Assembly (NCBI GenBank): GCA_022564295.1
Contig: JADFLR010000001.1
Location: 186,001 to 250,000, forward strand
Length of the DNA stretch: 64,000 nt
Reading direction: 5' to 3'
DNA from: Bacteroidota bacterium
GTDB taxonomy: Bacteria; Bacteroidota; Ignavibacteria; Ignavibacteriales; Ignavibacteriaceae
The notes under the pieces are model-generated. The model saw only the letters and a list, made by a program, of their open reading frames with translations, did no database searches and was not told the origin of the DNA. The translations under genes and the position numbers were made by a program. Shown piece after piece: positions 54,719-63,420 of this stretch. Each line of letters begins with the position of its first letter. The first letter of the stretch is position 1.

Positions 54719-54763
54719 AGAAGGTGAATCTTTATTTAATAGTAAAATAATCCAGGGAATAAA

Positions 54764-55312
54764 ATGAGAATCAAAAATTTACCAATTATAATTATTTCTT
54801 TTGTGCTAATTTTTCTAACCCAGGGCTGTCTTTTAATGCATTCTGTTTCATACAAAATTAAACCCGATGGCGAGGGTGGCGGTACAGCAGTTCTTACCAT
54901 TGAAAATATTCGTTCAGATGCACTCAACGGATACGAGTTAAAAGAGGATAAAAAAAATCTTTTTGAATTTATGTATAAAAGCAATGAATTTATAGCACAG
55001 ATGAAGGATGAAGGTAAAACGATTACCTCGCGGGAATTGTTTGTTGAAAACGAAAATTTAAATGGAATAATAAAATTCAGTTTTGATGATATAGAAATAG
55101 TTGAAGGAATAATTTACGAAGAGCCGTTCTACTTTTTAACTCTTTCTCCCGAAGACAGTATTATCTCAACAAACGGAGAGGTAATAGTTTCCGATGAATA
55201 TAAAAGAATAATGTGGGATAACACTGTGAAAGTTTTAAAGTTTAAAATGTTCAGTGATGAAGTTGATAACGGTAAATTAGTTAGCATGGCTCAATATTAT
55301 GAATCAGATTAG
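54764..55312 (+). CDS. Hypothetical lipoprotein
   Basis: A 182-residue protein with a lipoprotein signal: hydrophobic residues 8-18 and LTQGC with Cys22. The mature part begins LLMHSVSYKIKPDGEGGGTAVL and is mostly beta strands. I do not recognise a family. It ends two bases before priA and is probably co-transcribed with it, which has no obvious functional meaning. Two intergenic-element copies lie upstream. Confidence 0.65.
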   Translation: MRIKNLPIIIISFVLIFLTQGCLLMHSVSYKIKPDGEGGGTAVLTIENIRSDALNGYELKEDKKNLFEFMYKSNEFIAQMKDEGKTITSRELFVENENLNGIIKFSFDDIEIVEGIIYEEPFYFLTLSPEDSIISTNGEVIVSDEYKRIMWDNTVKVLKFKMFSDEVDNGKLVSMAQYYESD

Positions 55313-55314
55313 CG

Positions 55315-57786
55315 ATGTATGTTGAAGTTGTTTTCCCGCTGCCATTTAGACAAACATTCACTTACAGGGTCCCGGAAGAGTTAGAACCCTTCGCAATAAT
55401 GGGTGTGCGCACTGTTGCACCTTTTGGTAAAAGAACAATTACTGGATTTATTGTAAACACTTCACTCAAAACCTCGGTTAAAGAAAAAATTAAATCCATT
55501 TATGATATCCTCGACGACTCTCCCGTTTTAGATAATTTAAGATTAAAATTTTACGAATGGTTATCCGACTATTATTTATCCTCTCTTGGTGAGGCATTAA
55601 GATTAGCCGTTCCTCTGGGGACTGATGTTGCATCGAAAAGAAAAATTTTGATTGATCCTGAATACTGTGAAAAGTTATTATCTGAAGAAAAGAAGAAAAC
55701 ATCTGTACGTGCAACGATTTTAAAAGAGCTTACAACACGCATACAAATCACACAATCGCATTTAAGCAAATTAGTTGGGAAGAAAAACATTTACTCCCAA
55801 ATAAGAACGCTTCAAAAGCAAGGCGCAATAACTATTACGGATGATGTTGAGAAAGCAAAGGTGAAACCTAAAAAGGTTAAGTACGTTAAACTCAGCAAAA
55901 CTATTGGAGAGGTTTATGCGGCTTTCCCGGAACTGGAATCACACTCTCCAAAGCAGGTTAAAATTTTATTAGAATTAATTGCAATAAAATCAAAAGAGAA
56001 ATTACTTCCCGTTGCTGAACTTCTTCACAAAACCGAATCATCAAAAGCATCAATTGACTCTTTACAGAAAAAAGGATTTATCACTGTTTTCGATAAAGAA
56101 GTGGAAAGAAGATACTCTGAAGCATACAGCGAAGATCATCAGGAATTAAAAGCAACTGTTCAGCAAGCAGCTATTATTAAGAGTGTAGCTCCATTAATTA
56201 AAAAAGAAAAATTTCATACCTTCCTTATTCATGGAGTAACCGGAAGCGGTAAAACGCAGGTTTATATAGAACTAACAAAAGAAGCACTGAAGCAAAAGAA
56301 AACAGTTTTAATTTTAGTGCCGGAAATTTCACTTACACCGCAGATGACGTCGCGGCTCTTTAACAATTTTGGAGACACTGTAACAGTTATTCATAGTCGA
56401 ATGTCGGCGGGTCAGCGTTTCGATTCATGGCGGAGAGTGTTAAGCGGAAAATCCAGAGTTGTGATTGGCGCCCGCTCAGCATTGTTTGCTCCTTTAAGAA
56501 ATATAGGATTAATTGTAGTTGATGAAGAACATGACGCAAGTTATAAACAAGCTGAATTGATTCCACGTTACAATGCAAGAGATGCCGCTGTTTATTTGGG
56601 TAATCTTAACAAATGCCCTGTAGTGCTTGGTTCTGCAACACCATCCATAGAAAGTATGTACAATGCAAAAACCGGTAAGTATCAGTTGCTGGAACTTCCC
56701 GAAAGAATAGATGATGCAAAACTTCCGCATATAAAATTTGTAAATATTAATATTGAACGAAAGAAGAAAAAAATGGAGAATGTTTTCTCCAGAACTCTTT
56801 TAGATAAAATTGAAGACCGATTGAAGAAAAAGGAAGGAACAATCATTCTTCAAAACAGGAGAGGATTTTCCACACAAATTTACTGCGAAGATTGTGGTGA
56901 AGTTGAGACTTGCGATAACTGTTCAGTGCCGATGGTTTTTCACATAAATAAAAATATCATACAATGTCATTACTGCGGATTGGTTAAAGACGTTCCGGGT
57001 GCATGCACAAACTGTGGTTCGCTGGCGATTAAATATTTTGGAACGGGGACCGAGCGTGTAGAAGATGAACTTGCTTATTATTTTCCTTCGGCAAATATAA
57101 CAAGAGTAGATTCTGATTCTATTTCGCGCAAAGCAGTGCTTAGTAAAATACTATTGTCTTTTAGTAAAGGGGATATTGATATTCTTGTTGGTACTCAAAT
57201 GGTTTCTAAAGGATTGGATTTTTCGAGAGTTACCTTGGTTGGTGTGATAGCTGCAGAAACAACTTTATGGCTGCCGGATTTTAGAGCGGATGAAAGAACA
57301 TTCCAGTTGCTTACACAGGTTTCTGGGAGAGCCGGAAGAAGCCAGGTTCCCGGTGAAGTGATTATACAAACACAAAATGAAAAACACTTTACTTTACAAA
57401 TGGTTTTAAAGAATGATTACTTTGGATTTTACAATAAAGAATTAGCAGACAGACAAAAGATGGGTTATCCTCCGTTTACACGAATTGCACTAATCGAAAC
57501 AAAAGATCAATCCGAAAAAAAGGCGAGGGGAGCAATTTATGATTTTTACAACGAATTGAAAAAATATAAAAAGTGGCTTAATATTTCTTCTCCTGCCTAT
57601 GCAGTTATAGCAAGATTAAAAGATAATTACCGTTTTCACATATTAATAAAAAGCAGTAAAGATGATGATCCGGGCGGAGCAGTATTACGCAAGGCAATAC
57701 TCGATTCGTTTGTTGAGTTTAACAGGAAGTCGCGTTATAAAGATGTAAAACTCTTTTATGATATTGATCCGCAGAGCATAATGTGA
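55315..57786 (+). CDS. priA: Primosomal protein N' (PriA helicase)
   Basis: A 3'-5' superfamily 2 helicase that restarts stalled replication forks. The 823 residues hold an N-terminal 3'-BD domain (YVEVVFPLPFRQTFTYRVPE), Walker A GVTGSGKTQVYIEL near residue 307, DEEH near 402, GSATPS, and the zinc region CEDCGEVETCDNC ... CHYCG ... CTNCG at about 523-575. GTQMVSKGLDF and the late QVSGRAGR motif are also present. Length matches the family. Its start is two bases after the lipoprotein gene and a strong hairpin follows its stop. Confidence 0.97.
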   Translation: MYVEVVFPLPFRQTFTYRVPEELEPFAIMGVRTVAPFGKRTITGFIVNTSLKTSVKEKIKSIYDILDDSPVLDNLRLKFYEWLSDYYLSSLGEALRLAVPLGTDVASKRKILIDPEYCEKLLSEEKKKTSVRATILKELTTRIQITQSHLSKLVGKKNIYSQIRTLQKQGAITITDDVEKAKVKPKKVKYVKLSKTIGEVYAAFPELESHSPKQVKILLELIAIKSKEKLLPVAELLHKTESSKASIDSLQKKGFITVFDKEVERRYSEAYSEDHQELKATVQQAAIIKSVAPLIKKEKFHTFLIHGVTGSGKTQVYIELTKEALKQKKTVLILVPEISLTPQMTSRLFNNFGDTVTVIHSRMSAGQRFDSWRRVLSGKSRVVIGARSALFAPLRNIGLIVVDEEHDASYKQAELIPRYNARDAAVYLGNLNKCPVVLGSATPSIESMYNAKTGKYQLLELPERIDDAKLPHIKFVNINIERKKKKMENVFSRTLLDKIEDRLKKKEGTIILQNRRGFSTQIYCEDCGEVETCDNCSVPMVFHINKNIIQCHYCGLVKDVPGACTNCGSLAIKYFGTGTERVEDELAYYFPSANITRVDSDSISRKAVLSKILLSFSKGDIDILVGTQMVSKGLDFSRVTLVGVIAAETTLWLPDFRADERTFQLLTQVSGRAGRSQVPGEVIIQTQNEKHFTLQMVLKNDYFGFYNKELADRQKMGYPPFTRIALIETKDQSEKKARGAIYDFYNELKKYKKWLNISSPAYAVIARLKDNYRFHILIKSSKDDDPGGAVLRKAILDSFVEFNRKSRYKDVKLFYDIDPQSIM

Positions 57787-57790
57787 AATG

Positions 57791-57842
57791 ATAAGTGCTA
57801 GTCACCTTCGAACTAGTTGAGTTAGAGGTGACTGGCACTTAT
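57791..57842. repeat. 17-bp hairpin repeat after priA
   Basis: ATAAGTGCTAGTCACCT (57791-57807) pairs with AGGTGACTGGCACTTAT (57826-57842) with a single G-T pair and an 18-base loop, starting four bases after the priA stop. The first 14 bases match the hairpin at 60888-60921 except for two positions. It may end the priA transcript. Confidence 0.6.
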
Positions 57843-58173
57843 AACTGTTCTTATCTTTTTACATTTAAACTAAAATTCCTTCATTTATCTTATCAATAAT
57901 TAATCATTAGTTATAGGTGGCTTGATTATACGTGTTAGGACAATATAAAATGTAACCGAAGCATTAGTCATTAAGTCAAAATAAGAAGTAACTTAAACAT
58001 ATAAAATATGTTAAATATTTAATAAGTTTAACACAGATGATAATAATGATATTGGGGACAGAATCGTTAGGGGTGTATTGATTGAACCCATTCATTTTTT
58101 TTAACGCTAAGCATCCTACTGAATTTACTTAACTTAACGTGAAATAAAAAACCAGGTGGAATAGTTTCATAAT

Positions 58174-58180
58174 AAAGGAG
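58174..58180 (+). promoter_or_regulatory. Strong Shine-Dalgarno site
   Basis: AAAGGAG ends five bases before ATG 58186. Few genes in this window have such a site, so it supports this start and may hint that the locus has a different origin from its neighbours. Confidence 0.5.
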
Positions 58181-58185
58181 TTTCA

Positions 58186-59317
58186 ATGAAGCCATTTAAT
58201 ATTTTCAACATTGTATCTTTAATAGTGCCTACTATTTTGTTTTCTTACATAGCTTTAATTCCGCATAAAATCCTCTCTCAACAATTAGATGTTCAGATGT
58301 CCTATCTTAAAGAAGAGCTTCCTACCGCTCTGAATTTAATTTCCTGGCGTCCTTTGAAGGATTATAATGAAGTAAAAAACATTAATGAATATGTCTATTC
58401 AAAACCAAATGGTATCTGGTTATCTGAGAATGGACATAAAACACTATTATGGGAAGGAAGAACAAGCCTATTGCCATACTTTAAATGGTCGAAAAATGGC
58501 GACAAATTATTCTTTATTGGTGATGTGAATGAAAGCCATGGTATTATAGTATGCGAGATAGAAAACCTTGAAACCCACTTTATCAAGCCCCCGACCGGAA
58601 TATTGATAAGTTCTGGCTGGTGTTTATCTCCCGATGGAAATAAAATTGCGCTGACAGGTCAACAAAAGGTTATTGATGAAAAATATCCAGGAGGAAAAAA
58701 AGATGAATATTATATATACACATGTAATTATGATGGTTCAAACATGCAAGAGATAGCAAATGGGACAGTTACTTCCTGGTCTCCTAATGAAGATAATATT
58801 TTATTTTCACTAGGTGAAGAGAAGGTTAGCGAGTCAAGCTATTTGGGATTTGTTGTGAAACAATATATATGGTCACATAATTTAATTACTAAAGAAAATA
58901 GAAAATTGGTATTTATTCCTGGTTATAAGCCGAATTTTTCTCCGAACAAGATGAAGTTCTATTTTCATATAAATGGAAGCAACGATATATATTTATGATT
59001 TAGAACAGTCGTTGTTTATATCTATACCTTTCACTCTGGACAATTATGAGCATGTATGGTCTCCCGATGGTAGTAAAATTGCATTCGTCGCGCGTGAAAC
59101 TAGCCGTTTGGGAGAAACACATTTGGAAAAGATTACTAATAGCGATATATGGATAGTCGATTCCGATGGTAATGGACTAACCAATTTAACTACAACTGGT
59201 CAAGGATATTTCGAGAGTTCACCTATATGGATTGATTACCAAACTATGATTATAGAACAAAAGCTCAATAATGAAGAAACGAAAAATGTTGTTCTGACTA
59301 TTAGCCAAAAACAATAG
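58186..59317 (+). pseudogene. WD40-like beta-propeller protein, frameshifted
   Basis: Two pieces of one exported protein in different frames. The first (58186-58998, 270 residues) has a signal peptide and TolB-like blades (LSPDGNKIALTG, WSPNEDNILFSLG) and stops just after FHINGSNDIYL. The second (from about 58973, ending 59317) continues IYIYDLEQSLF and VWSPDGSKIAFVA. They join if the AT run at 58984-58993 (GATATATATTTATG) gains two bases or loses one, giving an uninterrupted NDIYIYDLE. The combined product would be about 375 residues. It may be a real pseudogene or a miscounted AT run. The role of the intact protein is unknown. Confidence 0.8.
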
Positions 59318-59391
59318 CATATTCAAATAAGTTTTGCTATTTGCTTATAATAAAAAAACTTTTAAATCTTAACCTTTCGAGAGGTTTTTAT

Positions 59392-60849
59392 ATGAGAAAT
59401 TTAATTTACGTACGTTTTATACTTTTAGTTTCTTTAACATTCTGCATTTTGTTACCCCCAAAAAATTTCAGTCAAACAATATTCAAATTCATTGTATTGG
59501 ACGCTGGTCATGGCGGAATTGATCCTGGAGCACTAGGTTACAATGGAAGTGCTGATCCAAATGAAAAGGATTTTACTCTTTCAACCCTACAAAACGCCGA
59601 TATTTTGTGTTCATCTATAGGATTGGTAGTGTCAACGAGAGTAAATGATCAAACATTAACCTTTAGTGAGCGTGGCGATATTGGAAATGGTATAACACCA
59701 GATGGATTTGGAAGAATTGTCACAAATATAGATGATGTTTCGGCTTTTGTTAGCATTCATTTCAACTCTATCGGATCTCAAACTCCCTGAGGAACACAAG
59801 TCTATGCTTATACCAATCGTGGGCTTGAAGAACCTACACAAACCCCAGAGAGTGATAATACCACATCATGTCAAGGACTCATATTTTCTGGAAATATGTT
59901 AGATAATGTTCTTTATGAAACTGAGCGAGAATATTATAGAAATGGGCAATGGATATTTTTTGATTCCCAACCGGATGGTGGGGATGGAATATGGGGTAAT
60001 AATTGGGATATATTTGGTGTACTACAATATGGAAATTCCGATGATCATGCTGTTGTATTGGTAGAATTCGAGTATATCTCAAATCCGGAAGTTTGGACTA
60101 TTGTTGAACCAATCGGGGTATATTATAACATGTTTTATCACAGAAACGCAGTATATGCTGTACTTAGAGCATGGGATGATTATGAAAATTGGGGTCTAGA
60201 CCCGTATAATTTCTCGAGTAGCACAGCTTGTCAACCTGGAGGAGATCCGCCTCCACAACTACCTCAAAACTTTGCCGGAACAACGTATAACAACCACCCA
60301 AAACTAACCTGGGATAATATAGAGCCGGATATAGAGTATGTTGAAATTTGGTGGCAAATAGTTGCCGATATAAAGAATCCTGGTGCTTGGAATTTACTAT
60401 CCACAACTACCAATACATTTTTTATAGATTACGGAGTGTCTTTAGGAGACGGTGATTATGTAAAATATAAGGTAAGATGTAAAGATTACAGTGGTAATTA
60501 TTCATATTATACAAATATCATTTCTTATGAGTTCAGTGGATTACAAAAACAAAACATTGTCAATCAATCCATTGAATACCAGCTTTTCTCAAACTTTCCG
60601 AATCCATTCAATCCTTCGACAGAAATCACTTACTCAATAGCACAAGATGCAGATGTGACATTAAGAATTTACGATATCCTGGGTACACAAGTAGCAGAAT
60701 TAGTAAACGAAGCACAAACAGCAGGAAATCACACGATTAATTTCAGCGCATCAATCTTATCAAGCGGAGTTTACATATACCGTATAACAGCATCTAATAA
60801 CGGAAGGATATTATTTACAGATGCAAAACAGATGATCCTCCTTCGTTAA
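59392..60849 (+). pseudogene. N-acetylmuramoyl-L-alanine amidase with T9SS tail, interrupted by in-frame TGA
   Basis: One reading frame of 485 sense codons broken by a TGA at 59788-59790 (codon 133). All Amidase_3 zinc and catalytic parts remain in the two halves: VLDAGHGG (about 35), NEKDFTL (about 58), SIHFNS (about 121), then after the stop VEFEYISNPE (about 225). A fibronectin-like region and a C-terminal type IX sorting domain (FPNPFNPSTEITYSIA to SGVYIYRITA) follow. The enzyme would cut the peptide from peptidoglycan MurNAc. ATG 59392 gives the signal peptide; TTG 59341 is less likely. TGA is used as an ordinary stop elsewhere in the window. Confidence 0.85.
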
Positions 60850-60856
60850 AACTACT

Positions 60857-60870
60857 GAGGACAAGTCCTC
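60857..60870. repeat. Small hairpin after the amidase gene
   Basis: GAGGA-CAAG-TCCTC, eight bases after the amidase stop, flanked by a direct repeat CTCCTTCGTTAAAA and CTCCTTCGCTAAAG, the first of which covers the end of the gene. Confidence 0.45.
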
Positions 60871-60887
60871 CTTCGCTAAAGCCTCAA

Positions 60888-60921
60888 AAGTGCCGGTCAC
60901 CTTAAAAAAAGGCCAGCACTT
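60888..60921. repeat. Hairpin repeat of the AAGTGCyrGTCACCTT type
   Basis: AAGTGCCGGTC (60888-60898) pairs with GGCCAGCACTT (60911-60921) with one mismatch and one G-T pair. It is related to the longer hairpin at 57791-57842. It lies between the convergent amidase and Yip1 genes and may act as terminator for both. Confidence 0.6.
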
Positions 60922-60939
60922 GAAAAAAGTATTTATCTC

Positions 60940-61752
60940 TCAACCAAATCCCATTCCTAATGCCATTAGAATCAAATCTCCTATTATCCAAAATACAAAC
61001 ACCATAACAATAAATTTTACAATGGCATCAGACTTGAACATCTTAGCCAGCCCAATCCCAACAACAGTATAAAACCAAATTGCAAACGGGTCAATTCTTC
61101 CTAAAAGAAAAGAAGTAATAGTTCCTTTTTCCGCACCTAAAAATGAAGCAGCGCTTGTATCGAATAACAGTTTATTCATAACCATTGATAGAATTGCAAT
61201 AACAATTACCTGCACAACGAGAATGTAAACAGGCAGTCCTCGTGCAATTAGAGTCCCGCTATAGGTACCTTCTCCTTTAAGCGCAAACTTTGAAATAAGA
61301 AAATAAACTAATGCCATAAAAAACAAACCGAGAAAAGTATAAACAACGGCTGTAACGGAACGCATAACAGGACCGGTGAAGAATTTCATTCCTCCTCTTG
61401 TCTGTTCCAGTGCGGTTTCTTTTTCCGATTCGGTCATTTCGCCCCTTTGTACTTTTTCATCAAACTGGGCTTCTACTTCTGCCACTTTTTCATCAAGCAT
61501 TTCATCAAACTGCAATTTTATTTCAGGATTTTGAAACAGGATGAAATTTGATATAATTGCGATAATCAAAAAACTGATTACGGGAATAAACCAATCCATT
61601 GCCTTTGGTGAAAGCTTTGCAATTGCATCAAAAGTTTTTCCCGGCTCTGTAAACACACCGATCATTTTATCGGAATGGTTTAATTCCTCCTCTTGTTCAG
61701 GTACATGGTCATTTAATTGTTCGTTGATCTCATTTGTATCAGCTGGGTCCAT
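60940..61752 (-). CDS. Yip1 family membrane protein
   Basis: A 270-residue protein. The first 50 residues are acidic and soluble; then come about five membrane segments, which together form a Yip1 domain (FTEPGKTFDAI at about residues 34-44 is the usual lead-in, VISFLIIAIISNFILF, VYTFLGLFFMALVYFLISKFALKGEGTY). An acidic loop near residues 85-115 (KVAEVEAQFDEKVQRGEMTE) is unusual. The role in bacteria is not known. A single gene. Confidence 0.8.
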   Translation of the reverse strand: MDPADTNEINEQLNDHVPEQEEELNHSDKMIGVFTEPGKTFDAIAKLSPKAMDWFIPVISFLIIAIISNFILFQNPEIKLQFDEMLDEKVAEVEAQFDEKVQRGEMTESEKETALEQTRGGMKFFTGPVMRSVTAVVYTFLGLFFMALVYFLISKFALKGEGTYSGTLIARGLPVYILVVQVIVIAILSMVMNKLLFDTSAASFLGAEKGTITSFLLGRIDPFAIWFYTVVGIGLAKMFKSDAIVKFIVMVFVFWIIGDLILMALGMGFG

Positions 61753-61947
61753 TTTTCTCCTCCTCTAAAATTAGTTTTAGATTGTATATTAAAAAATTAT
61801 CTATACTTTAGCGAAAAGGCAAACAAAAATGTGATTGATGAGTGAATTTATTTAAAGAAGTTTACTTTGGATAGAGAAAAGTCTCCAACCATTTATTAAA
61901 TTTGAACTAATAATAATCAATTAGATTTTAATAAACAGAAAGAAAAT

Positions 61948-63327
61948 ATGAAGCCGAAAACAATAATCGAACCATTCAAAATAAAATCGGTTGAACCAAT
62001 TAGATTTACAACCAGGGAGGAAAGAGAAAAACTTTTAAAAGATGCAGGGTATAATCCGTTTATGCTGTATGCCGATGATGTGCTGATTGATTTGCTTACC
62101 GACAGCGGAACATCGGCAATGAGTGCAAAGCAATGGGCTGGAATAATGGAAGGCGATGAATCTTATGCAGGTTCAAAAAGTTTTTACAAATTTGAAAGTG
62201 CTGTTAACAAGATAACGCACATGAAACATATCATTCCCACTCACCAGGGAAGAGCTGCGGAAAAGATACTGTTTTCAGTTGTTGGCGGACCCGGGAAATA
62301 TTTTCCCAACAATACACACTTCGATACAACAAGGGCAAACATTGAATTTACAGGAGCCGAAGCAAACGACTTGTTAACCGAAATTGGAAAACAACCGGAA
62401 AAGAGAGCTGATTTTAAGGGTAATATGGATATTGAAAAACTTGAAGCATTCATAAATGAAAAAGGATTTGAGAATATTCCGCTTTGTATGATCACAGTTA
62501 CTAATAACTCCGGAGGTGGTCAACCGGTTTCTATGCAAAATATTCGTGAAGCGAAAGAAGTATGTAAAAAATATAATATCCCGCTCTTTCTTGATGCATG
62601 CCGTTTTGCGGAAAATGCTTATTTCATAAAATTACGTGAGAAAGGATATCAGGATAAATCGGTTTTAGAAATTGCACAGGAAATGTTTTCCTATGCTGAT
62701 GGTGCAACAATGAGTGCAAAAAAAGATGCCCTGGTTAACATTGGCGGCTTTCTTGCATTAAACGATGATGAACTTGCAATGAAGTGCAGAAATCTTTTAA
62801 TAGTAACAGAGGGTTTTCCTACTTACGGTGGGCTTGCCGGAAGAGATTTAGAAGCAGTTGCTCAAGGTTTGGAAGAGGTTGTTGATGAACATTATCTTGA
62901 GTACAGAATCAAAAGTGTTGAGTATCTGGGCAACAAAATTGTTGAAGGAGGTGTACCGATAATTGAACCGCCCGGCGGACATGCAATTTACATTGATGCT
63001 AAAAGATTACTCCCTAATGTTCCACCCGAACAATATCCCGGACAATCGATTGTTTGTGAATTATATCTTGAGGGCGGAATACGCGCTGTTGAGATTGGCA
63101 GCGTTATGTTCGGCAAATACGACGATAATGGAAAGTTGATTCCTGCAATGATGGAGCTTGTAAGAATGGCAATTCCGCGAAGGGTTTACACTCAAAGTCA
63201 TATTGATTACTTAATTGAAATTATTCTCGAAGTGTTTAATACACGTGAAAAACTTAAAGGTTATAAAATAACTTACGAAGCACCTATGCTAAGGCATTTT
63301 ACAGCAAGATTTGAACCGCTAAAATAA
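61948..63327 (+). CDS. tnaA: Tryptophanase
   Basis: PLP enzyme of 459 residues that splits tryptophan to indole, pyruvate and ammonia. It belongs to the tryptophanase/tyrosine phenol-lyase family: IDLLTDSGTSAMSAKQWA, PTHQGRAAEK, the PLP lysine in MSAKKDALVNIGG (about residue 257) and TYGGLAGRD. Two positions favour tryptophanase: GIRAVEIGS where phenol-lyase has GVRSMERG with its substrate-binding Arg, and LRHFTA with His where phenol-lyase has LRFFTA. No tnaC-like leader is evident in the 195 bases upstream and no tnaB is present here. Confidence 0.9.
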   Translation: MKPKTIIEPFKIKSVEPIRFTTREEREKLLKDAGYNPFMLYADDVLIDLLTDSGTSAMSAKQWAGIMEGDESYAGSKSFYKFESAVNKITHMKHIIPTHQGRAAEKILFSVVGGPGKYFPNNTHFDTTRANIEFTGAEANDLLTEIGKQPEKRADFKGNMDIEKLEAFINEKGFENIPLCMITVTNNSGGGQPVSMQNIREAKEVCKKYNIPLFLDACRFAENAYFIKLREKGYQDKSVLEIAQEMFSYADGATMSAKKDALVNIGGFLALNDDELAMKCRNLLIVTEGFPTYGGLAGRDLEAVAQGLEEVVDEHYLEYRIKSVEYLGNKIVEGGVPIIEPPGGHAIYIDAKRLLPNVPPEQYPGQSIVCELYLEGGIRAVEIGSVMFGKYDDNGKLIPAMMELVRMAIPRRVYTQSHIDYLIEIILEVFNTREKLKGYKITYEAPMLRHFTARFEPLK

Positions 63328-63420
63328 ATGAAACGAGCATGAAAAATCTATTTACAAACAAGATAATGATTATAATGCGAGTTCCATATGACCTCAATTT
63401 AAAATTATAATCATATGAAA
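63328..63420 (+). repeat. Dispersed intergenic element, copy C
   Basis: Begins on the base after the tnaA stop: ATGAAACGAGCATGAAAAAT, TTTACAAACAAGATAAT, GATTATAATGCGAGTTCC, CATATGACC, AAATTATAATCATATGAAA. CATATG occurs twice (63385-63390 and 63412-63417) and can form the terminal stem. The ATG in the second one starts the DUF4905 gene. It occupies the whole intergenic space. Confidence 0.65.

Larger units (their letters stand above)
54160..54763. other. Intergenic region of 604 bases
   Basis: The region between the divergent sensor kinase and lipoprotein genes contains no convincing open frame. A 71-codon plus-strand frame at 54326-54541 has no family likeness and crosses a repeat, so I do not call it. 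The region holds two copies of the dispersed intergenic element in opposite orientation (54373-54450 minus, 54628-54718 plus), a small hairpin TCCCGAT-GT-ATCGGGA inside the first, and otherwise AT-rich sequence that probably includes both promoters. Confidence 0.6.
57787..58185. other. Intergenic region of 399 bases
   Basis: Contains the 17-bp hairpin at 57791-57842, then about 330 AT-rich bases without a credible frame, and a Shine-Dalgarno site at 58174. No transposase remnant or target duplication is visible. Confidence 0.5.

Noticed and set aside
59788-59790. TGA as a selenocysteine codon or as a sign of an altered genetic code.
   Set aside because: Several nearby genes end in TGA (for example at 3329-3331) and the site is not a known selenocysteine position in amidases.
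57787-60921. Transposon or integron carrying the two broken genes.
   Set aside because: No transposase, integrase, target duplication or attachment site is visible; only related hairpins flank the block.
61948-63327. Tyrosine phenol-lyase instead of tryptophanase.
   Set aside because: The substrate-binding Arg is Ile and the C-terminal motif is LRHFTA, both as in tryptophanase.
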